Shown here piece after piece: positions 1 to 5,454 of a DNA stretch of 6,414 bases. Source of the stretch: JANNHP01 sp031404455. Its GTDB lineage: Bacteria > Planctomycetota > JAJSAM01 > JAJVHW01. The notes beneath the pieces are model-generated. The model was not told the DNA's origin. It made no database searches and saw only the letters and a list, made by a program, of their open reading frames with translations. The stretch spans positions 1 through 6,414 of the forward strand of contig JANNHP010000131.1 in assembly GCA_031404455.1 (NCBI GenBank), written 5' to 3'. The position numbers and the translations under genes are program-made. Numbering within the stretch: the stretch's first letter is position 1; each line of letters opens with the position of its first letter.

Positions 1-40
1 CCCGAATTGTCCCCAGCAGATTGACGCGCGTCTCGCCCAT
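1..40 (-). CDS. Possible 5' end of a gene leaving the window
   Basis: Read on the minus strand, an ATG at 40-38 opens a frame of 13 codons (MGETRVNLLGTIR) before the window ends. A perfect AGGAGG (46-51) sits 5 nt upstream, which is the main support. The same frame stays open back to a TAG at 112-110 with fairly GC-rich third positions. The true gene could therefore start elsewhere, or the frame could be the remains of a longer gene. Too little is visible to name a product. A competing reading is a plus-strand gene tail at 2-118 ending in TGA, which has poorer third-position GC and is therefore less favoured. Confidence 0.4.
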   Translation of the reverse strand, partial: MGETRVNLLGTIR

Positions 41-45
41 GTGCA

Positions 46-51
46 CCTCCT
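46..51 (-). promoter_or_regulatory. Shine-Dalgarno site for the left-edge gene
   Basis: On the minus strand this reads AGGAGG, followed by TGCAC and then ATG. It is the only reason to prefer 40 as a start codon for the edge frame. Confidence 0.4.
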
Positions 52-125
52 GGATGCTGACATGGACTTCATCGCCCGCGCCACCGTCGAACTGGATCCC
101 CCGGAGCCACTAAGTTGACGGCGAT

Positions 126-218
126 GACCCATGGGTCGCCCGCGAACTGAGCAGATCGTCCGTTGCGGCGCGGGCGAACCAGCGACGGCCCGAACGGCGG
201 GCGACCCTTGGGTCGCCC
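126..218. repeat. Palindromic repeat pair (REP-like) between genes
   Basis: Two near-identical 16-nt units, GACCC(A/T)TGGGTCGCCC, lie at 126-141 and 203-218 and match at 15 of 16 positions. Each is partly self-complementary: 126-137 is a perfect 12-nt palindrome, and 199-207 pairs perfectly with 210-218 around TT. The unit at 126-143 is also an inverted repeat of 197-214 with a single mismatch, so the whole 90-nt block could fold as one long stem. This is the organisation of REP/BIME-type intergenic elements. It lies past the 3' end of the minus-strand lipoprotein pair, so the 199-218 hairpin may also stop that transcript, although no T-tract follows in either direction. Confidence 0.55.
199..218 (-). 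terminator. Possible hairpin terminator of the lipoprotein pair
   Basis: A perfect 9-bp stem (GGGCGACCC / GGGTCGCCC) with a TT loop lies about 50 nt beyond the stop codon at 267. Stem strength fits a terminator. The missing U-tract and its membership in a repeat make the role uncertain. Confidence 0.35.
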
Positions 219-266
219 CTACAAAGGCACGGCAAACCTGCAACGCCTTGATGGCGCCTTCGGCGG

Positions 267-944
267 CTACTTCGGCTTCAGCGACGCGAGGAACTCGTCG
301 AACTGCTTCTCGGCGGCGTCGACGACCGTTTTCGGACCCGCGAGCCTCACGTAGAGCATGCCGCCGGGAGCCTCCACGATGGCGGCGAGCATCGTCGCGT
401 CGGGGTAGGTCTTCGCCTCGCCCGGGCGCATCGAGTCGACGTAGGAACCGCGCGCGAGGAGGCGCGTGGTCTTGACGCCGCCCGTCTCCGTCTTCGTGAC
501 GACGGCCGAGTCTTTCGCCGTCGGGCCCATCAGGCCGACCCAGCGCGCGACGTTGTCGTCGGCGCTGCCCATCTGGCCGCCGAAGACGATGCACTGCACC
601 GCGTCGCCCGCTTCGTCGGTGCCGACGTCGAACTGCGTGAGGCGCATGCCCGCCGACGGCTTCGACTCCTTCCAGCCGGAGGGAGCCGTCCACCCGAGCG
701 GCGAGGGACCGGCGGCCCGCGGGACGACTTTCCCGATGCCCCCGTGCGGGTCGGGCGCCGACCGGCCGACGCCCGCGTGGGGATCGGCGCCCATCGGCTT
801 GTGAGGATCGGCGGCGTGCGGATCGGCCGCAGGCGGTTTCACGCCCGGCGGGGCGGCCTTCTTCTCGCCCGAGAGGTTCTCGCCCTCGTGGCTGCACCCC
901 GCGAACGCGAGGCAGAGGACGAGCGCTGCGGCGCGCGCGTTCAT
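267..944 (-). CDS. Lipoprotein with DPH-rich linker, paralog of the upstream gene
   Basis: This 225-residue protein has a lipoprotein signal (NARAAALVLCLAFAG, then Cys17), so it is probably anchored to a membrane facing the periplasm. Residues about 18-80 form a Pro/Ala/Gly-rich linker with four Asp-Pro-His motifs (41-43, 46-48, 54-56, 65-67). Residues about 82-224 form the globular domain: GWTAPSGW at 84-91, NVARW at 131-135, EAPGG at 191-195 and a C-terminal FLASLKPK. The whole domain aligns with the upstream protein, including a 94-residue stretch of equal length from NV-x-RW to the end. From memory, small planctomycete lipoproteins of unknown function share the W-x-x-P-x-G-W and N-V-x-R-W pattern. 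The start ATG overlaps the upstream TGA (ATGA at 944-941) and lacks a good Shine-Dalgarno site, which points to translational coupling. Function unknown. Confidence 0.85.
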   Translation of the reverse strand: MNARAAALVLCLAFAGCSHEGENLSGEKKAAPPGVKPPAADPHAADPHKPMGADPHAGVGRSAPDPHGGIGKVVPRAAGPSPLGWTAPSGWKESKPSAGMRLTQFDVGTDEAGDAVQCIVFGGQMGSADDNVARWVGLMGPTAKDSAVVTKTETGGVKTTRLLARGSYVDSMRPGEAKTYPDATMLAAIVEAPGGMLYVRLAGPKTVVDAAEKQFDEFLASLKPK

Positions 945-1594
945 TGCTTCTGCTGCCTCGGCTTCATGCTCGCGAGGAGTGCTTCCACCTTCGACTCGTT
1001 CGCGGCGACCGTGGCGTCGGGGCCGACGAGTTTGTAGAGGACCGAGCCGGTCGGGGCTTCGATCCAGCCGCAGAGCATCGTCCAGTTGGCCTCGTTGATC
1101 TGATCGCCCGTGCCGAGCGCGATCTGTCCCTGGAACTTCCCGTGCACGCGCCAGCGGATGAAGCGCAGGCCGTCGCGCTCGGTCGTCGTCTGCTTGGGGG
1201 CGACGTCCTGCTCGAAGAACGACGTCCAGCGGTCCACGTTGACCTGGTTCGCGCCCGGCTTCTCGTCCACGCCGCGGAGCAGCATGAACTGGAGCGGCGC
1301 ATTGCCCGGACCGTTCTTCTCGATGGTGAACTCCACGAGGCGCTGCGGGCGGGTCGAGAGCTCCTGCTCCCAGCCGGCCGGCACGGTCCACTCGACCGGC
1401 GCGTTCGCGCGCAGCCATGCGGGGCTGTCGAGCATGGCGGAGTTGGGCGGCGGCGTCTCCATGGGCTTCGCCGCCTGATCGATCACGGGCTCCGGCGGCG
1501 CCTGGCCGTCGAGGAGCACCTTGTGGACCGCCCGCCCGCTCTCGCCGCAGGCGGCGAGCACGAGCGCGAGGGGGACGAACGCGAGACGTCGCAT
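941..1594 (-). CDS. Lipoprotein of unknown function, first gene of a paralogous pair
   Basis: This 217-residue protein has a classic lipobox (L-A-A-C, Cys16) after a short basic and hydrophobic signal, so it is a predicted lipoprotein outside the cytoplasm. A Pro-rich linker (about 31-60) precedes one domain: EWTVPAGW at 68-75, a beta-rich middle, NVDRWTSFF at 119-127, IEAPTGSVLYKLVGP at 178-192 and ALLASMKP at 205-212. The same landmarks occur in the same order in the downstream gene, so the pair is a tandem duplication that has since diverged strongly. The start is well set: AAGGAG (1606-1601) lies 6 nt before ATG. It is transcribed away from the isomerase gene at 1661 and overlaps its partner by 4 nt, so the two form an operon. 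No catalytic motif is visible. It is a structural or binding protein by inference only. Confidence 0.87.
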   Translation of the reverse strand: MRRLAFVPLALVLAACGESGRAVHKVLLDGQAPPEPVIDQAAKPMETPPPNSAMLDSPAWLRANAPVEWTVPAGWEQELSTRPQRLVEFTIEKNGPGNAPLQFMLLRGVDEKPGANQVNVDRWTSFFEQDVAPKQTTTERDGLRFIRWRVHGKFQGQIALGTGDQINEANWTMLCGWIEAPTGSVLYKLVGPDATVAANESKVEALLASMKPRQQKQ

Positions 1595-1660
1595 CGGGAT
1601 CTCCTTGCCGACGTTTTATCCAGCCGGGACCCCGCGGGGGAGTAAACGTTTCCTCCCGCC
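1595..1660. promoter_or_regulatory. Divergent control region between lipoproteins and isomerase
   Basis: Only 66 nt separate the two divergent start codons, so both promoters and 5' leaders must lie here or reach into the genes. It contains a 10-nt palindrome CCCCGCGGGG (1630-1639), an 8-nt palindrome AAACGTTT (1644-1651) and a T-rich patch GTTTTAT (1613-1619), the last two being AT-rich islands in GC-rich DNA. I cannot pick a convincing -35/-10 pair in either direction. The minus-strand Shine-Dalgarno site is at 1601-1606. The plus-strand gene has no good site next to its ATG; the nearest purine run, GGGGGAG, is 18 nt away. Confidence 0.45.
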
Positions 1661-2149
1661 ATGAAGACACGCCTCGTCCTCGCGCTCCTCGCCGCCGCGG
1701 CGCTGCCGGGCTGCTCCTTCTTCCGTTCGATCGGCTTCGCCGAGAACGAGGTCGATCCCGCGTCGGTCGCCCAGCCCGGCGCGGCCGACGAGCCCTCGCA
1801 CGTGGTCGTGCAACACGTGCTCGTCTCGTTCGACGGCGCCTCGGTGCCCGGCGTGACGCGCTCGAAAGCGGATGCGGAGCGCCTGGCGCAGCGCGTCGTC
1901 GCGGAGGCCCGCGCCGGACGCGACTTCGCGGAACTCATCCGCTACTACACCGACGACCGCGGCGGCGACGGCTCGTACTCGATGGCGAACTGGGGCGTGG
2001 CGACCGCCTCCGGCGAGGTCGAGCGCAAGCAGATGGTCCGCGGGTTCGGGAACCTGGCGTTCGCGCTGGCCGTCGGCGAGATCGGCGTCGTCGAGTACGA
2101 CTCGAACTCGAGCCCGTTCGGCTGGCACGTGGTGAAGCGGACCCGCTAA
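1661..2149 (+). CDS. Parvulin-type peptidyl-prolyl isomerase lipoprotein
   Basis: This 162-residue protein is predicted to be lipid-anchored outside the cytoplasm (lipobox L-P-G-C, Cys18) and to catalyse cis-trans isomerisation of X-Pro bonds in exported proteins. One PpiC/parvulin domain spans about residues 47-160. VVVQHVLVSF (48-57, His52) is the first strand with the family histidine. A helix with A-D-A-E-R-L-A follows, then GRDFAELIRYYTDD (86-99, the usual 'G-x-DF-x-x-L-A' stretch), GGDGSYSMANWG (101-112), MVRGFGNLAFAL-x-x-GE (125-140) and the closing FGWHVVKR (153-160, usual form GYHIIK). It lacks the N-terminal chaperone region found in SurA and PrsA, so it is a minimal single-domain form. 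The ATG is chosen because it starts the signal peptide, despite a weak ribosome site. It is divergent from two lipoprotein genes and could help fold envelope proteins, but specific clients are unknown. Confidence 0.9.
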   Translation: MKTRLVLALLAAAALPGCSFFRSIGFAENEVDPASVAQPGAADEPSHVVVQHVLVSFDGASVPGVTRSKADAERLAQRVVAEARAGRDFAELIRYYTDDRGGDGSYSMANWGVATASGEVERKQMVRGFGNLAFALAVGEIGVVEYDSNSSPFGWHVVKRTR

Positions 2150-2159
2150 GCGGGTCCGC
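2137..2159 (+). terminator. Hairpin across the stop codon of the isomerase gene
   Basis: A perfect 10-bp inverted repeat (GCGGACCCGC at 2137-2146, GCGGGTCCGC at 2150-2159) has the stop codon TAA as its entire 3-nt loop. It is very GC-rich and ends the transcript region, but no T-run follows. It could therefore be a U-less terminator, an RNA 3'-end stabiliser or a pause site. Confidence 0.55.
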
Positions 2160-2429
2160 CCCTCGCACGAGCGATTCCCCTTCTCCCAGGGCGTCCCCTC
2201 GTCCCAACGCTCGCGACGGGCGCATCTCCGTCACTGACACCAAGAACGGAGACGTCGTCCGGTCCTGCGCGACGAAATCGCCGAAATAGAGAAATGACGC
2301 GCCCGGGGCGCCGTCGGATGGAGGAAGGCCTGGCTCGGCCGCGTCGTGCAGGTTCAGAATGTGCCGCGACGCGCGGGTGCCCGGAGACGGGTCGCCCCCG
2401 CCGGGGGGACTCGAGCAGCCGGAGGGATG
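2160..2429. other. Intergenic stretch without a supported gene
   Basis: No frame here has convincing codon use or a start with a ribosome site. Translations are Arg/Pro/Gly-rich low complexity, typical of high-GC non-coding DNA. A modestly AT-rich patch (about 2274-2296, GAAATCGCCGAAATAGAGAAATG) is the best place for a promoter of the small gene that follows, but no consensus boxes are clear. A frame open from a GTG at 2346 joins the next gene, but its first 27 residues are Arg-rich and look non-coding. Confidence 0.4.
2421..2425 (+). promoter_or_regulatory. Shine-Dalgarno site that favours the start at 2430
   Basis: GGAGG lies 4 nt before the second of two adjacent ATG codons (2427 and 2430). 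For the first ATG the spacing would be only 1 nt, so 2430 is preferred. Confidence 0.45.
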
Positions 2430-2717
2430 ATGCCGACGACGAGAGAACTGCACCACTGCAAGGCCGTCCTGGTGTTCGGACCGGCGGACCCGCCGATGGA
2501 CGTCGTCATCGACATGTCGGTCGGCGGCTCGGCCGGCGACGGCCACGTCGACGTGAAGCGCACGGAGAACGGTGCGCCGGTCGGCAGCGTCCCCACCGGT
2601 ACCTCGCTTGCACCCCCGATCGAGGTGCTGTCCGCGGTCGAGATCTGGCTCCATTACGTGGCCGGTCCCGGCAAGCCGCAGACCGTCGATGTCGAGTGCG
2701 TGTTCCACATCAGCTGA
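2430..2717 (+). CDS. Small protein of unknown function, about 95 residues
   Basis: I do not recognise this protein. Support for it being real comes from GC-rich third positions throughout, a plausible Shine-Dalgarno site and a composition unlike the Arg-rich shadow frames. The chain is rich in alternating hydrophobic residues: KAVLVFGP, MDVVIDMSVGG, GHVDVKRTENG, IEVLSAVEIWLHYVAGPG and TVDVECVFHIS at the end. This suggests a small all-beta domain. There is no signal peptide or membrane segment, so it is probably cytoplasmic. It has two cysteines, one near the N-terminus and one near the end. It lies on the same strand as the isomerase gene and the sigma fusion, separated from the latter by a hairpin. 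Starting at 2427 adds one Met; starting at GTG 2346 adds 28 unlikely residues. Confidence 0.6.
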   Translation: MPTTRELHHCKAVLVFGPADPPMDVVIDMSVGGSAGDGHVDVKRTENGAPVGSVPTGTSLAPPIEVLSAVEIWLHYVAGPGKPQTVDVECVFHIS

Positions 2718-2740
2718 TGCGACTTCAGGATCGATGCGCA

Positions 2741-2763
2741 AGAACGGCGCTCCGCGCCGTTCT
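2741..2763 (+). terminator. Perfect hairpin between small gene and sigma fusion
   Basis: AGAACGGCGC (2741-2750) pairs perfectly with GCGCCGTTCT (2754-2763) around a TCC loop. It has the same 10-bp stem and 3-nt loop as the hairpin at 2137-2159, which argues for a shared role as a transcript end for the small gene. However, it finishes only 15 nt before the GTG start of the sigma fusion, so it may instead be a 5'-leader element that attenuates transcription or affects translation of that gene. No U-tract follows. Confidence 0.5.
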
Positions 2764-2778
2764 CGGTGACAGGAAGAC

Positions 2779-5382
2779 GTGACCGAACCGACGCGGCCCG
2801 TGTCGATCGAGGACCTTCTCTCCCATTCGGAGTGGGTGCGCCGCCTCGCGTACAGCCTGGCCAAGGACGCGGACGCCGCCCAGGACCTGATCCAGGACGC
2901 GTGGATCGCCGCCATCTCGAGCCCACCGAGTCACGGCAGCAACCTGAAGAGCTGGTGGCGGACGCTCGTTCGCAACAAGTGGACGGATCGCCGTCTCTCG
3001 GATGCCGCCCGGGCGGACCGGGAGAGAGTCAGCGCTCGGCCCGAGAGCGTTCCGGACACGACGGAACTCGTGCGGCGTGCCGACGCATCGAGCCTGCTCG
3101 CCGGGTTCGTGGCCGCGGAGGAGGAGCCGTATCGCTCAGTCCTCCTCCTGCGCTACTACGACGACCTCCTGCCCGCGGCGATCGCGGAGCGTCTCGGCGT
3201 CTCGGTCAACACGGTGAACAGCCGCCTGCAACGCGGGCACGCGCGACTTCGCGAGCGGCTGGAGCGCGTCCGGGGCCCCGATTGGCGGCTCGCGCTCCTT
3301 CCGCTCCTCGAGTGGCCCGTCGCGCCCGCACCGGCTCCCGCGACGTCGTCGTCGGCGCCCCGCGCGGGGCGCCCCCTCATCGCGACGGGCGCCGGCGTCC
3401 TCGCGGTGGTCGCCGGCTGGCTCTGGCTCTTCTCCCTCTTCGGGCCCGGCCCCGGAGTGCGCGGCGGCGCCGAAGTGGGGAGCCTCCGGCCGACGGACCC
3501 GGGGAGCGGGCGCGGCGCCGGACACGCGCCGCGGATCGTGAAGAGCCCCGAAGCCGCGGACTCCGGGGCCGGAGCCGAGACCGCGGCCCTTCCCGATGCC
3601 GCCGCGCCGGCGGCGAGCGATGCAGGCGGGACGACCCGGGTCCGCGTCCGGGGCCGCTTCGCCGAGCAGATGGGCACGACGACCGTCGCGGCACTGCTGA
3701 CTCCCTACATCTCCCTGAAGTTCAAGGAGCGTGGAACCCCGCGCCCGCTGACGCTGACGAGCCCGGAGTTCGAGTTCGACGTGCCGCTGCGCGACGAAGC
3801 GGGGCGCCGCGTCTGGTCCTGGGAGATCGAGGTGGACGATCCGGAGTTCCTCCGGCTCATCCGCCAGGTGCGAGTCCCTCTCCCGGAAGAGGGAGCGGAC
3901 GGCGTCGACCTCGGCGAGATCCGCCTCGAGCGCGCAGGTCACGTCACCGGGACCGTCACCTGGGAGGCCGGCGAGTTCGCAGGCCCGGCGGACGTCGTCA
4001 CGGTTCCCGACGAGAAATTCCCCATCCAGTTCGACCGGTCGAAGGTCGAGCTCGGCGGCCGATTCCGCCTCCGCGCGATCCCGGGCAGGCCGATGTTCCT
4101 GGTCACGGCGACTTCGGACAGCGCCCCGACGACGCAACCGTTCACGGCGGCGGGCGGCGCCGAAGTCGACGTCGGCGTGCTCGAGTTGAAGCGAGGACTG
4201 CGCGTCACCGGACGGATCGTCTGTCCGAAGTTCGGGATCCCGGAGGATGCCCCCCTCTCCGTGATCGCGGTGACCGTGCCACGACCCGCCTGGTCGGTCG
4301 ATGGTCACCTGTTCGCACCCGTGGACGGCCGCGCCGTGCGCTACTCGCAGAAGATCCGCCCGGACTCGAAGGGCGAGTTCGTCGCCGAGGGGCTCGGGTC
4401 GCTTCCCCTGCACCTCAACCTCTACAACGTCAACCGGTTCCCGAAGGACCTCCTGAAGGCAGCTCAGACCGCCGTCGATCCGGTCAGCCTGCGCGCCGAT
4501 GCCGTGATCGACGGCGGACTGATCCGCGTGCTCGTCCGCGTGGACGGGAGTCCGTTCAAGGGCGCCGACGTCGAGTTGCAGCCGGAGAAGGAGTGGCCGG
4601 GGAAGTTGAAGTCGGACCCGGACGGCCGCGCCGACTTCATCGGGATCCCGGGAGCCCGCTACACGGTCGCCGCGACGGCCGTGGGCTGCTCCGCCGAGAC
4701 CGAGAAAGTGACGGCGCCCTCGATCGACTCGGAGCTCGCAGTCACCCTCGATCTGCGCTCGGTTCCGAAAGTCGAGGGCGCGACGTGGAGCGTCACGTTC
4801 AGCGCGCCGGGCGGCCCGCCGCCCACGGTGGCCTCCTTCGCGTTCTTCCCCTCGGACCCGGCGGCGAAGCCGACTCACCCGAAGCTCAAGCAGGACGTGG
4901 TCGCGAAGGACGGCGTCTTCCGGGTCACGGAGGTCCCGCCGGGGACCTGGTGGGTGCTCTGCCAGCCTGGCTCGACCTGGCAGGAGCCGACGGGCTTCCT
5001 GGTCGTTCCGGTCTTCGAACGCGCGATCCAGTCCGGCGCCGAGTCGCCGGAGACGATCGAAGCCTCGCCCGGCGGCCGGCTCGTGGTGACGGCCTGCGAG
5101 GCGGACGGGAGCATCGCGCAGCACGCGACCGGGAAGTTGTTCGACGCGGCGCATCGCCCCGTGCGGACCGAGACCCGGCACTTCAACCACGCGGGCGCCG
5201 CCGGCGGGGGAAGCATGTTCTCCACCTTCGGCGCGACGGACATCTGCCCCGCCCTCGCGCCCGGTCGCTACACGCTCGAGATGACGAGCGTCGCCGGCAG
5301 TGAGGTCGCCACGAAGTCGTTCGACGTCGAAGTCGTCGCCGGCAAGGTGACGCACGCCGAGGTGAAGTTCGACCCGCGCTGA
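2779..5382 (+). CDS. Membrane-tethered ECF-type sigma factor with large ectodomain
   Basis: This is an 867-residue fusion. Residues about 14-80 are sigma region 2 (DAAQDLIQDAW at 32-42; a KSWWRTLVRNKWTDRRL segment at 57-73, equivalent to region 2.4). Residues about 105-161 are sigma region 4 with the helix-turn-helix AIAERLGVSVNTVNSRLQRG (134-153). Together these are the promoter-recognition core of an ECF sigma factor, normally about 170-200 residues long. A Pro/Ala linker leads to one hydrophobic helix (about 200-222, preceded by R-A-G-R) and then about 640 residues of beta-rich sequence after a Gly/Ala/Pro linker. This has several carboxypeptidase-regulatory-like or Ig-like repeats (about 286-380, 381-470, 471-575, 578-660, 665-745, 765-867). 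All five cysteines (482, 637, 728, 773, 823) are in this outer part. Predicted topology is sigma inside, repeats outside. The GTG start follows AGGAAG (2771-2776) and gives full-length region 2. No anti-sigma gene adjoins. The sensing role is inferred. Confidence 0.88.
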   Translation: MTEPTRPVSIEDLLSHSEWVRRLAYSLAKDADAAQDLIQDAWIAAISSPPSHGSNLKSWWRTLVRNKWTDRRLSDAARADRERVSARPESVPDTTELVRRADASSLLAGFVAAEEEPYRSVLLLRYYDDLLPAAIAERLGVSVNTVNSRLQRGHARLRERLERVRGPDWRLALLPLLEWPVAPAPAPATSSSAPRAGRPLIATGAGVLAVVAGWLWLFSLFGPGPGVRGGAEVGSLRPTDPGSGRGAGHAPRIVKSPEAADSGAGAETAALPDAAAPAASDAGGTTRVRVRGRFAEQMGTTTVAALLTPYISLKFKERGTPRPLTLTSPEFEFDVPLRDEAGRRVWSWEIEVDDPEFLRLIRQVRVPLPEEGADGVDLGEIRLERAGHVTGTVTWEAGEFAGPADVVTVPDEKFPIQFDRSKVELGGRFRLRAIPGRPMFLVTATSDSAPTTQPFTAAGGAEVDVGVLELKRGLRVTGRIVCPKFGIPEDAPLSVIAVTVPRPAWSVDGHLFAPVDGRAVRYSQKIRPDSKGEFVAEGLGSLPLHLNLYNVNRFPKDLLKAAQTAVDPVSLRADAVIDGGLIRVLVRVDGSPFKGADVELQPEKEWPGKLKSDPDGRADFIGIPGARYTVAATAVGCSAETEKVTAPSIDSELAVTLDLRSVPKVEGATWSVTFSAPGGPPPTVASFAFFPSDPAAKPTHPKLKQDVVAKDGVFRVTEVPPGTWWVLCQPGSTWQEPTGFLVVPVFERAIQSGAESPETIEASPGGRLVVTACEADGSIAQHATGKLFDAAHRPVRTETRHFNHAGAAGGGSMFSTFGATDICPALAPGRYTLEMTSVAGSEVATKSFDVEVVAGKVTHAEVKFDPR

Positions 5383-5414
5383 GTTCGCGCCGAACACGGC
5401 ATATCCACGCCGGT

Positions 5415-5443
5415 CGTCCGTCCATTAGTCTTGGTGACGGACG
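5415..5443 (+). promoter_or_regulatory. Inverted repeat next to the ribosome site of the last gene
   Basis: CGTCCGTC (5415-5422) pairs perfectly with GACGGACG (5436-5443) across a 13-nt loop containing the AT-rich CATTAGTCTT. The right arm touches the first base of the Shine-Dalgarno site GGGAGGA (5443-5449). It could be an operator or an RNA hairpin affecting ribosome access. It could also be the terminator of the sigma fusion, which stops at 5382, but without a T-tract. Confidence 0.35.
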
Positions 5444-5454
5444 GGAGGACTCCC

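Noticed and set aside
2..118. Plus-strand gene tail ending in TGA at 116-118
   Set aside because: The frame reads plausibly, but third-position GC is lower than in the real genes here, and the opposite strand has both better codon use and a perfect ribosome site.
944..1645. 233-codon plus-strand frame antisense to the first lipoprotein
   Set aside because: Leu/Arg/His-rich shadow typical of the complement of a high-GC gene. No start site or domain support.
945..1670. Upstream extension of the second lipoprotein's frame (a 467-residue reading in total)
   Set aside because: The extension is Arg/Gly/Ala-rich low complexity and lies over the better-supported lipoprotein gene at 941-1594. The lipoprotein signal starts at 944.
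1417..2289. 290-codon plus-strand frame across the divergent region
   Set aside because: Arg-rich shadow that overlaps the lipoprotein and isomerase genes, both of which have signal peptides and family motifs.
2346..2429. Longer form of the small gene starting at GTG 2346
   Set aside because: The added residues are Arg/Ala/Gly-rich and look non-coding. There is no ribosome site before the GTG, whereas GGAGG precedes the ATG at 2430.
2766..5303. 845-codon plus-strand frame over the sigma fusion
   Set aside because: Its translation is almost all Arg, Gly, Pro and Ala, a shadow of GC-rich third positions. The frame at 2779 has sigma domains and a normal composition.
3136..5397. 753-codon minus-strand frame
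   Set aside because: Antisense shadow of the sigma fusion with Arg/Asp/Glu/Ala-rich composition, no domain and no ribosome site.
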